Of a DNA stretch of 20,323 nt, positions 6,276 through 13,033 are shown piece after piece. The stretch covers positions 1 to 20,323 of the forward strand of contig DITO01000286.1 of NCBI GenBank assembly GCA_002422065.1, given 5' to 3'. The translations under genes were made by a program, and so were the position numbers. Under the pieces are notes generated by a model that saw only the letters and a program-made list of their open reading frames with translations, ran no database searches and was not told the origin of the DNA. This stretch comes from Erysipelotrichaceae bacterium UBA6182 (GTDB taxonomy: Bacteria > Bacillota_I > Bacilli_A > Erysipelotrichales > Erysipelotrichaceae). The first letter of the stretch is position 1, and each line of letters opens with the position of its first letter.

Positions 6276-8168
6276 ATGAAAAAAATCATCATCACATGTC
6301 TTATATTATTTAGTTCGTTTACCCCATTAAATATTTCTGCAAGTACAGCAAGTGGGTCAATATCTGGGAATACTAGTGTTACTGCAGAAACACAATTTTC
6401 ACTGACTTTTGCAATCGTAAATGCAACTAATGTTGAAGGAGTTGAAACTGTTCTTACTTTCAATTCGAATCATTTTTCCGTTATCGACTACACAAATTTA
6501 GGAACAACAAACACAACATTTATTAATACATCAACTAATAAATACGCTGATTTATGGACAGGCTCACCTAAATCTGGAACTGTTCAGTTCTTAAGAGTTA
6601 GGTTCCAAGGAAGGCCTGGATTTTCAGTTGGAACAAAGAGCACCATCTCTATGACAAACACGTTTATTATTCAAAACGGAACTAGAGTTTCTGTGGCGAA
6701 TCACTCTGTTGAGTTAACTTCTATTGCCCCGCTATCAACTATTAACACTTTGAATAATATAACCATCAATGGTTCCAACCTTTCTGGTTTCAGATCCTCA
6801 ACAACAACTTATACATTACCTGATACGCAAGAAACATCGATATCGATTGGTGCTGAGCGTACTGATTCAAAATCAACACTGAGTGGTACAGGAACATTTC
6901 CACTTAGTTATGGGAATAATCGTTTTGTATTAACTGTTCGTTCTGAAAGTGGAAGTAATAGAACATATACTATTAATGTGCCTCGTCCGGATTTACGTGG
7001 GGATGACACTTCTATAAAGAGTATTACTGTAGGTGACCAGACATTGGAGTGGAATACTGCTGATATTACTCAAAACATATTGCTTATCCCAAACACGATT
7101 TCTCAAACAAATATCAGCGTACAATTAAACGAAAGTTCTTCAAAAGTTACTTCTACATTAAGCCAAACATTAAATGTTGGTGAGAACAACATTGAAATAA
7201 CGGTACAATCTGAAAAGGGTACAGTGACAACTTATTCTGTGATGATTGTTCGCGCTGATGAACAAAATGTTTTTCCAGTAAAATATACATCGACGGATAT
7301 TGAGCAAGTTCTTATTGATGGAGTACAGTATTTATTAAATCAAGATAAAGCACTTCTGCCATACAACATTGAAGCACCTGTCTTAACAATTATTGCAGGT
7401 TCAACACTAACAAAAGTTGAAATTTCTGAAGTAGGAACACTTGTCTTTGGAGATAATAATATTGATGTAACACTCACTGCATTTGATGGAACAGTAAAGA
7501 CGATTACTATTAATCTATTTCGTGAAAATCAAATGAATCCTGTAACACTTACAGAACTACTAGAAAATATTGAGAGTTATCCCATTGATACATTGTCATT
7601 CTTTTATGAAGGACTTGTTGTTGAAGATGAAATCCTTAATACATTAAATGTTTCAAATAAATCTTTTAGAATTTATGTCCAAACAGCTTCTGTACTTGGA
7701 TATTGGTTTTTATCTAGTGAAGATTCAGCACTTTTAAAAGATTTAAACTTCTTTATTGAAGAAGATGTTAGTTTAGATTTTCAAAAGAGATTTGATTATA
7801 TTGTACAAACAAACGTAATATTTAAAGAAACTGATTTTGACAAACCAATTTCCTTTACATTCATTCAAATGGAAAGCTTGTCACTATACTTTTCACTCTA
7901 TGGCTATCAAGTGACTGAAGATGGGTTACAACTCATTGAGGATTGGAATGTACTTCCACTTAATAGTACGATAGAAGTCGGAGGCCCTCTTCATTTAGTG
8001 ATTACTCCAGTGCAGTTTACAGAAGGATTTAGTGAGATTGATGACCGCTACTTATTAGCACTTGTCATTGGAGTAGGTGTAGGTTGGTTGTTACTTTTAC
8101 TAAGTATGATTAATAATATATTCTTAAAGAAGAAGTATAAAAAATTGAAAAAGGAGACAATTAAGTGA
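6276..8168 (+). CDS. Membrane-anchored cohesin protein with cadherin-like repeats
   Basis: Surface protein of 630 residues. A signal peptide covers about residues 1-23. Residues about 25-152 read as a cohesin module: a beta-rich domain with FSLTFAIVNATNVEGVETVLTF and a GTVQFLRVRF strand. Three cadherin-like beta-sandwich repeats (PF12733 type) follow at about 155-236, 245-326 and 340-416, each ending in a G-N-N/R-x-x-x-x-T-V segment and a T-Y/K-T-I-x-V strand. Residues 420-590 are unassigned. One transmembrane helix (592-616) and a Lys-rich tail anchor it with the N-terminus outside. It starts 3 nt after the dockerin hydrolase, with only a weak ribosome site, so reinitiation is likely. It probably binds that dockerin and tethers the enzyme. 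The cohesin call rests on pattern and context. Its last 4 nt overlap tex. Confidence 0.78.
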   Translation: MKKIIITCLILFSSFTPLNISASTASGSISGNTSVTAETQFSLTFAIVNATNVEGVETVLTFNSNHFSVIDYTNLGTTNTTFINTSTNKYADLWTGSPKSGTVQFLRVRFQGRPGFSVGTKSTISMTNTFIIQNGTRVSVANHSVELTSIAPLSTINTLNNITINGSNLSGFRSSTTTYTLPDTQETSISIGAERTDSKSTLSGTGTFPLSYGNNRFVLTVRSESGSNRTYTINVPRPDLRGDDTSIKSITVGDQTLEWNTADITQNILLIPNTISQTNISVQLNESSSKVTSTLSQTLNVGENNIEITVQSEKGTVTTYSVMIVRADEQNVFPVKYTSTDIEQVLIDGVQYLLNQDKALLPYNIEAPVLTIIAGSTLTKVEISEVGTLVFGDNNIDVTLTAFDGTVKTITINLFRENQMNPVTLTELLENIESYPIDTLSFFYEGLVVEDEILNTLNVSNKSFRIYVQTASVLGYWFLSSEDSALLKDLNFFIEEDVSLDFQKRFDYIVQTNVIFKETDFDKPISFTFIQMESLSLYFSLYGYQVTEDGLQLIEDWNVLPLNSTIEVGGPLHLVITPVQFTEGFSEIDDRYLLALVIGVGVGWLLLLLSMINNIFLKKKYKKLKKETIK

Positions 8169-10297
8169 ATTCATTCATTATTGAGTCGCTTGCTTCCTCA
8201 CTACAAGTCAAATTATCACAAGTTGAACAAACACTTTCATTACTTCAATCAGGCAACACTGTTGCCTTTATTGCTCGATATCGCAAAGAAGCAACACAAG
8301 GTCTAGATGAAGAAATGATTCAAAGCATAGCATTGCGATATGATTATGAAGTTCAGTTATTAAAACGTAAAGAAGATGTCATTCGCTTGATTGATGAGCA
8401 AGGACTTATGAGTCCAGAACTTAGCCTAAGAATTATGGACTGTGAGAAACTAAGTCAAGTCGAAGAGATATACAAGCCATATAAACTTAAAAAATTAACT
8501 AAATCAGCTTTAGCTATTGCGGCAGGACTTCAACCGTTAGCTAACTCATTGAAAGCAGCAGGTTCAAATGCTTCACTTGAAGAAATTTGTGGTCCCTTTA
8601 TCAAAGATGAGATTAAGTCATTTGATCAAGCTTACAGTATGGCATGTGACATCTTAGTTGATGAACTCATTCATAACCCTCAATGGAGACAAGCATTAAC
8701 AAAGGATATTGAGCGAAAAGGAATGTTTTTAAGTCAACTTAAAAAAGAAGGTGCAGATACTGAGAAGACATATGTTATGTATCATCAATTTAAACAACGA
8801 CTTACATCAATGCAACCTTATCAAGTGATGGCTATTAATCGAGGTGAAGATGTAAAGATTCTTAGTGTTTCAATCGATTATGATGTAGAAGTGTTCTATG
8901 ACCAAACCAAAGTGAAGTATATTAGCTTTGCGCATCCTACATTACAAAAGGATTTAGTAGCATTATGTAAAGATGCAATGAAAAAAGTATTATATCCTAG
9001 CATTGTACGCTCTATTCGTACAGATCTAACATCAAAGGCACAAGAGCATTCAGTAAGTGTTTTTGCGAATAACATTGAACAATTACTTTTGGTTCCACCT
9101 CTTAAAGGTAAAACAATTCTAGGGTGGGATCCAGCCTATCGCACAGGATGCAAACTAGCAATTATTGATGAGCATGGCGATTGCCTCCATGTAGATACGA
9201 TTTATCCATTTGATCCTAAAAATGATACAGTTGGATCTACTAAAACAGTGGAGATTTTAATCAAGAAATTCAATGTTTCAATCATTGCTTGTGGTAATGG
9301 TACTGCATCACGTGAATCTGAGCAGTTTATCAGTGAATTCATTAAAGGTCATCCAGAAATGACATTAAGCTATGCAATTGTTTCAGAAGCAGGAGCATCA
9401 GTGTACTCAGCAAGCCCACTTGCAAAAGAAGAATTCCCACAACTCGATGTCAGTTTAAGATCAGCAATATCAATTGCTAGACGATTGCATGATCCACTCT
9501 CAGAATTAATTAAAATTGATCCTAGAAGTGTAGGTGTTGGGCAGTACCAACATGATTGTCCACCTCAACAGTTAAAGGAAAAAGTTGATTTTGTAGTTAA
9601 CAAAGTTGTAAACAAGGTAGGCGTTGATGTTAACACAGCTTCTACTCATCTTATTAGCAATATTTCAGGACTTAGTAAACCACTAGCGAAAAATATTGTA
9701 GCAAAGCGATTAGAACTTAAAGGATTTAAAGATCGTAACCAGTTAAAAGATGTAAAAGGATTAGGACCGAAAACATTTGAACAAGCCATCGGCTTCTTAA
9801 GAATTCTAAATAGTCAAGAACCATTAGATGCCACGTTTATACATCCAGAATCTTATAAATTAGCTCGTAAACTAAAAGAATCATTTCCAGATTTAAATCC
9901 ATCCCAATCTGATTTACAAGCATGGTATGTATCACACAATACAGACATGTACACGGTCATTGATATTCTTGAAAACTTAAAGGCACCAGGACGAGATTAT
10001 CGTGAAAAGTTTAAAGGTGTTTCACTTCGACAAGATATTCTCAAATTTGAAGATGTTAATCTTCATGATATGTTTGAGGGGACAGTCAGAAATGTCGTTG
10101 ATTTTGGAGCGTTTGTAGATATTGGTTTAAAGAATGATGGTTTAATCCATAAATCACAAATGAATAGTGACTCAAATGAATCCGTTTATTCGTTATTAAA
10201 AGTTAATGAAGCAGTATTAGTAGAAGTTATTGGTATTGATGTTGATCGGCAGAAACTTCAACTCAAGTTAATTAAAAAAGTGATGCTTGGCGCATAG
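8165..10297 (+). CDS. tex: Tex family S1 RNA-binding protein
   Basis: Cytoplasmic Tex/YhgF-type nucleic-acid-binding protein of 710 residues. The N-terminal helical region contains the family motif TVAFIARYRKEATQGLDEE. A YqgF/RNase H-like domain begins at about residue 317 (ILGWDPAYRTG, Asp322). Tandem helix-hairpin-helix motifs (LSKPLAKNIV, LKDVKGLGPKTFEQA) lie at about 500-560, and a C-terminal S1 domain (FEGTVRNVVDFGAFVDIG) at about 635-705. Tex proteins bind RNA and act in transcription-related processes; the exact role here is unknown. The GTG start forms a GTGA overlap with the cohesin gene and has a clear AAGGAG 8 nt upstream. Coupling a cytoplasmic RNA-binding protein to a surface protein is odd. 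Its 3' end overlaps the opposing SRAP gene by 26 nt. Confidence 0.93.
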   Translation: MNSFIIESLASSLQVKLSQVEQTLSLLQSGNTVAFIARYRKEATQGLDEEMIQSIALRYDYEVQLLKRKEDVIRLIDEQGLMSPELSLRIMDCEKLSQVEEIYKPYKLKKLTKSALAIAAGLQPLANSLKAAGSNASLEEICGPFIKDEIKSFDQAYSMACDILVDELIHNPQWRQALTKDIERKGMFLSQLKKEGADTEKTYVMYHQFKQRLTSMQPYQVMAINRGEDVKILSVSIDYDVEVFYDQTKVKYISFAHPTLQKDLVALCKDAMKKVLYPSIVRSIRTDLTSKAQEHSVSVFANNIEQLLLVPPLKGKTILGWDPAYRTGCKLAIIDEHGDCLHVDTIYPFDPKNDTVGSTKTVEILIKKFNVSIIACGNGTASRESEQFISEFIKGHPEMTLSYAIVSEAGASVYSASPLAKEEFPQLDVSLRSAISIARRLHDPLSELIKIDPRSVGVGQYQHDCPPQQLKEKVDFVVNKVVNKVGVDVNTASTHLISNISGLSKPLAKNIVAKRLELKGFKDRNQLKDVKGLGPKTFEQAIGFLRILNSQEPLDATFIHPESYKLARKLKESFPDLNPSQSDLQAWYVSHNTDMYTVIDILENLKAPGRDYREKFKGVSLRQDILKFEDVNLHDMFEGTVRNVVDFGAFVDIGLKNDGLIHKSQMNSDSNESVYSLLKVNEAVLVEVIGIDVDRQKLQLKLIKKVMLGA

Positions 10298-10808
10298 TTG
10301 ATTCGACTACAAGATCTTGGTTTCGTAAGAAATCAAGATTTTTAATTGGATGATTTAAATATTCTCTTGCCTCAGATTCATTTAGTATCATAGGTTGTCG
10401 ATGATGTACCCAAGCTATGGATGGTTGTGATTCATGAGTGATGAGTGCAACTCGATCTTGATTTTCATTGTAGACTGCTGCAATGTAGAGTGGTTCATGG
10501 TTTTTGTTGACTATTTTTTGTTTTATTCGACTTTGATCCCACTCATAGTAACCTGATGCTAAAACAATACATCTTTGATTTTGATAAGCATTATTAAATA
10601 ATCTAGAATGTTGAATATTTTCTAGTCGAGCAAATAGTATGAGCTGTTGTGATGAGTCATGAAGCCAACCCCATCGAGCGAGGGTTGTTCCCTTAAGGTC
10701 TAAATTTTGAGTAATAACTAATTCATCACTTGGTCTAAAAAGTGTTTGTAGTTGTTCAATATTGTAAGCTACCATCAGATCTTCTTGAATAAATAATTGT
10801 CCACACAT
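10272..10808 (-). CDS. SRAP (YedK/HMCES-like) abasic-site shielding protein, short divergent form
   Basis: SRAP proteins crosslink through Cys2 to abasic sites in single-stranded DNA. This copy begins MCG, so after Met removal the catalytic Cys is N-terminal. Further family segments are FARLENI (residues 59-65), RCIVLASGYYEWD (79-91, Glu89 matching YedK Glu105) and WVHHRQPMIL (133-142, His135 matching His160). Two oddities stand out. The active-site Asn of the usual NARxET motif is Phe59, and the N-terminal RYNxAP segment is missing, leaving 178 residues where about 220 is usual. It is the last gene of the polymerase operon, 3 nt after the small protein, with AAGGAG 9 nt before the ATG. It is probably damage-induced. 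Its catalytic competence is uncertain. Confidence 0.82.
   Translation of the reverse strand: MCGQLFIQEDLMVAYNIEQLQTLFRPSDELVITQNLDLKGTTLARWGWLHDSSQQLILFARLENIQHSRLFNNAYQNQRCIVLASGYYEWDQSRIKQKIVNKNHEPLYIAAVYNENQDRVALITHESQPSIAWVHHRQPMILNESEAREYLNHPIKNLDFLRNQDLVVESTMRQASLF
10314..10343 (+). terminator. Intrinsic terminator of tex
   Basis: The arms ATCTTGGTTTC (10314-10324) and GAAATCAAGAT (10329-10339) form an 11-bp stem with one G-U pair and a GTAA tetraloop, followed by a short T run (10339-10343). It lies 16 nt after the tex stop, inside the opposing SRAP gene (residues 157-165). Confidence 0.8.
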
Positions 10809-10811
10809 TGT

Positions 10812-11054
10812 CTAGTTCTCCTTTTTTTCAATAAACCATCGGGTATCTTCTAAATATAAGTATCGGATATGTCCTCCAATATGGCAAGTATATCGAATAC
10901 CTGCGCCTCCGGATTTTAGTGAAGCAGCATTCACTATTTGAGTGATTTTATCAACACTATAGGTTAATCCATTATCGGCAATCACACTAAGGGGTGTTAT
11001 TTTTCCTTCTTTATTAAATATTGCAATGACCTGAATATAATGTTTATGCTGCAT
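10812..11054 (-). CDS. Conserved small protein of the Y-family polymerase operon
   Basis: Small soluble protein of 80 residues. It has no membrane segment, signal or recognised catalytic motif. Its features are an N-terminal beta-rich part (HYIQVIAIFNKEGKITPLSVI), then AASLKSGGAGIRYTCHIGGH and an aromatic end (YLYLEDTRWFIE). The pattern A-S-L-K-x-G-G-x-G-x-R-Y-T-C resembles small proteins often found beside UvrX/UmuC-type polymerase genes in Firmicutes; this rests on memory, not on a search. The ATG at 11054 shares one base with the polymerase stop (TGATG) and has AAGGAG 8 nt upstream. A TTG one codon earlier is less likely. SRAP follows after 3 nt. It may be an accessory or regulator of the polymerase, but its function is not known. 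Confidence 0.8.
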   Translation of the reverse strand: MQHKHYIQVIAIFNKEGKITPLSVIADNGLTYSVDKITQIVNAASLKSGGAGIRYTCHIGGHIRYLYLEDTRWFIEKKEN

Positions 11055-12310
11055 CAAATAGACTCCTTAAAGTAAGCAAAGGGAAAAATAACATGATCAT
11101 CCTTAGGATTGAAATCACTTAGCGAAAGATTGGAAAGTGAAATCCCTCGTTTAACACTTTCATAACCAAAGCGAGATCGAATCGCATCGACTGTTTTATC
11201 AATATTTCGAGAACGAAGATGGTTTTCAATGGAAGTAAACATTGATATTTGCCATGCTACCTCGCTTGATACTAATTGTTCTGCACGAACGCCAATGCTA
11301 CGGTATTTTTTAGAAGAATCATAATTTTCTTTAAACAATATCATGGCGAAGTATATTAAGTCATCTGTGACGTCAGTAGGAACATCACAACTTATTTGTC
11401 GAGTAAAACTATTAAGATTTTCATCACGCATTGTGATACTAAGGGTACGACAAGCGAGATTTTGTCCTTTCAAGCGGGAAGCAACACTTTCACAAAGTAC
11501 AGTAGCAACTATTTTAATGTCATTAAGAGAACATAAATCAACTTGAGATGTAGTTGAGTTTCCAATCGATTTAACAAGACTATGATGTGAGAAATGCTTA
11601 ACCTCACTTGATTCCAAACCATTTGAAAAACGATGAAGAATATATCCCCATTTCCCAAAATGCGAAGTAAGAAAGGAAAGGGGTGTATTTGCAAGATCTC
11701 CAATGGTTTTAATACCGTAGCGATGTAGTTTAAGTTTTGTAGCTCGACCAACATAAAGCAAGTCTTCTACGGGTAACGGATAGACAATATGTTCAATATT
11801 AGAATCATCTAAAACAGTAATTGCGTCAGGCTTCTTATAATCTGACCCTAATTTTGAATATATCTTATTGTTACTCACTCCGATGGATACTGTTAATCCA
11901 CATTCGCTTTTAATTTCATTACTAATTTTTTGTGCAATAGTATACCCATTGCCATATAATCGTTTACATGATGTAACATCTAACCATGCTTCATCAATCC
12001 CAAAAGGTTCAATTTTGTCAGTATAGCGTTTATATATATCCATTACTTTCTTCGAAAATTTCATATATAGAGAGAAGCGAGCAGGAAGGATTAAAAGATT
12101 AGGACATTTTTGCTTTGCTTGCCAAAGCGGTTCGCCCGTTTGAATACCATATTTCTTAGCTAAAGGATTTTTAGCTAAAATAATACCATGTCGTTTGTCT
12201 TTATCTCCACCTACGGCCATAGGAACATAACGTGTATACGGTTGATGCAATTCTTCAACGGCAGCGTAGAAATGATTTAAATCACAATGTAATATTATTG
12301 GATGGTCCAT
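11054..12310 (-). CDS. umuC: Y-family translesion DNA polymerase, UvrX/UmuC type
   Basis: Error-prone polymerase of 418 residues that copies damaged DNA. The palm motifs are HCDLNHFYA with catalytic Asp10, and EPFGIDEAWLDVT with Asp106-Glu107. The helix-hairpin-helix region includes LLYVGRATKLKLHRYGIKTIGDLA. The little-finger part has QISMF at about 354-358, a likely beta-clamp motif, followed by the AIRSRFG segment usual in UvrX-like enzymes. The ATG at 12310 is chosen because GAGAGG lies just upstream and the protein then begins two residues before the conserved strand; the longer frame, from 12355, starts inside the operator. It heads the operon with the small protein and SRAP. Its promoter is overlapped by an operator, so it should be repressed until DNA damage. 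Confidence 0.93.
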   Translation of the reverse strand: MDHPIILHCDLNHFYAAVEELHQPYTRYVPMAVGGDKDKRHGIILAKNPLAKKYGIQTGEPLWQAKQKCPNLLILPARFSLYMKFSKKVMDIYKRYTDKIEPFGIDEAWLDVTSCKRLYGNGYTIAQKISNEIKSECGLTVSIGVSNNKIYSKLGSDYKKPDAITVLDDSNIEHIVYPLPVEDLLYVGRATKLKLHRYGIKTIGDLANTPLSFLTSHFGKWGYILHRFSNGLESSEVKHFSHHSLVKSIGNSTTSQVDLCSLNDIKIVATVLCESVASRLKGQNLACRTLSITMRDENLNSFTRQISCDVPTDVTDDLIYFAMILFKENYDSSKKYRSIGVRAEQLVSSEVAWQISMFTSIENHLRSRNIDKTVDAIRSRFGYESVKRGISLSNLSLSDFNPKDDHVIFPFAYFKESI

Positions 12311-12333
12311 ATAATTACCTCTCTGATACTTTA

Positions 12334-12362
12334 AGTTTACTTGAATTAAATTCAAGTTTCAA
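12334..12362 (-). promoter_or_regulatory. Promoter of the polymerase-small protein-SRAP operon
   Basis: On the minus strand TTGAAA (12362-12357) and TAAACT (12339-12334) are separated by exactly 17 bp. The spacer is almost wholly operator 1. The mRNA start should fall about 20 nt before the ATG, leaving room for the GAGAGG ribosome site. Confidence 0.65.
12339..12357. promoter_or_regulatory. Operator 1, 19-bp palindrome over the polymerase promoter
   Basis: ACTTGAATTAAATTCAAGT is a perfect palindrome around a central A. It fills the spacer between the -35 and -10 boxes of the minus-strand promoter. It shares the ACTTGAA half-site and spacing with operator 2. The presumed ligand is the adjacent HTH-S24 repressor. 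Confidence 0.8.
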
Positions 12363-12369
12363 TAGAAAA

Positions 12370-12388
12370 ACTTGAAAATTATTCAAGT
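12370..12388. promoter_or_regulatory. Operator 2, 19-bp palindrome over the repressor promoter
   Basis: ACTTGAAAATTATTCAAGT has 7-bp inverted half-sites around five central bases, the same layout as operator 1. It covers the -35 box and most of the spacer of the plus-strand promoter, implying autorepression. Its centre is 31 bp from that of operator 1, about three helical turns, so both sites face the same side of the DNA. Confidence 0.8.
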
Positions 12389-12399
12389 TCTGTTACAAT
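12372..12399 (+). promoter_or_regulatory. Promoter of the HTH-S24 repressor gene
   Basis: TTGAAA (12372-12377) and TACAAT (12394-12399) are separated by 16 bp. The -10 box is extended (TGTTACAAT). An AGAGG ribosome site (12406-12410) lies 6 nt before the ATG. Confidence 0.7.
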
Positions 12400-12416
12400 A
12401 ATATAAGAGGTAAACT

Positions 12417-13010
12417 ATGTCACTAGGTCATCGATTAAGACAATATCGCAAAGTAAAAAACATGTCACAGGAAGAACTTGCAGATCATTTAGGCTACAAG
12501 TCATTTACAACAATTCAAAAATGGGAAAAAGATCAAGCTGTTCCTCCTATTCATATTATAGAGAGATTATCTCGGCTTTTTGAAATAAGTATTGGCGATT
12601 TATTAGCAGAGGCTAATAATCGTCGTAAGGTCCCTATTGTAGGTGTTGTTGCAGGTGGATCTCCTATTACAGCTATAGAAAATTGGATAGGGGAATATGA
12701 AGTAGATTTACCTGACTTACACAATGATTATTTCTATTTAAGAGTTGTTGGAGATTCAATGATTGGGGCTCGAATTTTCCCAGGAGATGACTTGTTTGTA
12801 AGAAAACAAAGTAATGTAAATAATGGTGACATTGGTGTGGTTCTTATTGATCAAGAAGCTACAGTAAAACGTATATTATTTAAAGGGAACAATATTATTT
12901 TAAAACCTGAAAATGAAAAATACGAACCTATGGTGTTTACACCTTATGACATTGAAACTAAAAAAATACAGATTTTAGGCAAAGTATTACATAATCGGAT
13001 TAATTTTTAA
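12417..13010 (+). CDS. LexA/HdiR-like repressor: XRE-type HTH with S24 self-cleavage domain
   Basis: Transcription factor of 197 residues. An XRE helix-turn-helix (about residues 4-60: LRQYRKVKNMSQEELADHLGYKSFTTIQKWE) is joined to an S24/LexA-type autoprotease. The cleavage site is probably Ala79-Gly80 in VVAGGSP. The catalytic Ser114 lies in VVGDSMIGARIFPGD and Lys151 in EATVKRILF. By analogy with HdiR and LexA, RecA filaments formed on damaged DNA would trigger self-cleavage and derepression. The HTH is of the XRE type, not the winged helix of true LexA. Two palindromes lie in the 106-bp gap to the divergent polymerase gene, one over each promoter, so it probably represses both that operon and itself. 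mscS follows after 23 nt. Confidence 0.9.
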   Translation: MSLGHRLRQYRKVKNMSQEELADHLGYKSFTTIQKWEKDQAVPPIHIIERLSRLFEISIGDLLAEANNRRKVPIVGVVAGGSPITAIENWIGEYEVDLPDLHNDYFYLRVVGDSMIGARIFPGDDLFVRKQSNVNNGDIGVVLIDQEATVKRILFKGNNIILKPENEKYEPMVFTPYDIETKKIQILGKVLHNRINF

Positions 13011-13033
13011 TGATGAAAGGAATTTAATTAATT

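Noticed and set aside
10812..11054. YolD-like partner protein
   Set aside because: The size and motifs do not match YolD; only the neighbouring polymerase suggested it.
11343..11754. Small ORFs on both strands within the polymerase gene
   Set aside because: They overlap a gene with intact catalytic motifs, show no motifs or ribosome sites of their own and look like frame shadows.
12311..12355. Longer 433-residue start for the Y-family polymerase
   Set aside because: It would begin inside operator 1 and near the -35/-10 region. The ATG at 12310 has a GAGAGG ribosome site and fits the family N-terminus.
10272..13010. SOS cassette as part of a mobile element
   Set aside because: No integrase, transposase, attachment repeats or terminal inverted repeats were seen, and base composition looks like the neighbours; it cannot be ruled out for the wider region.
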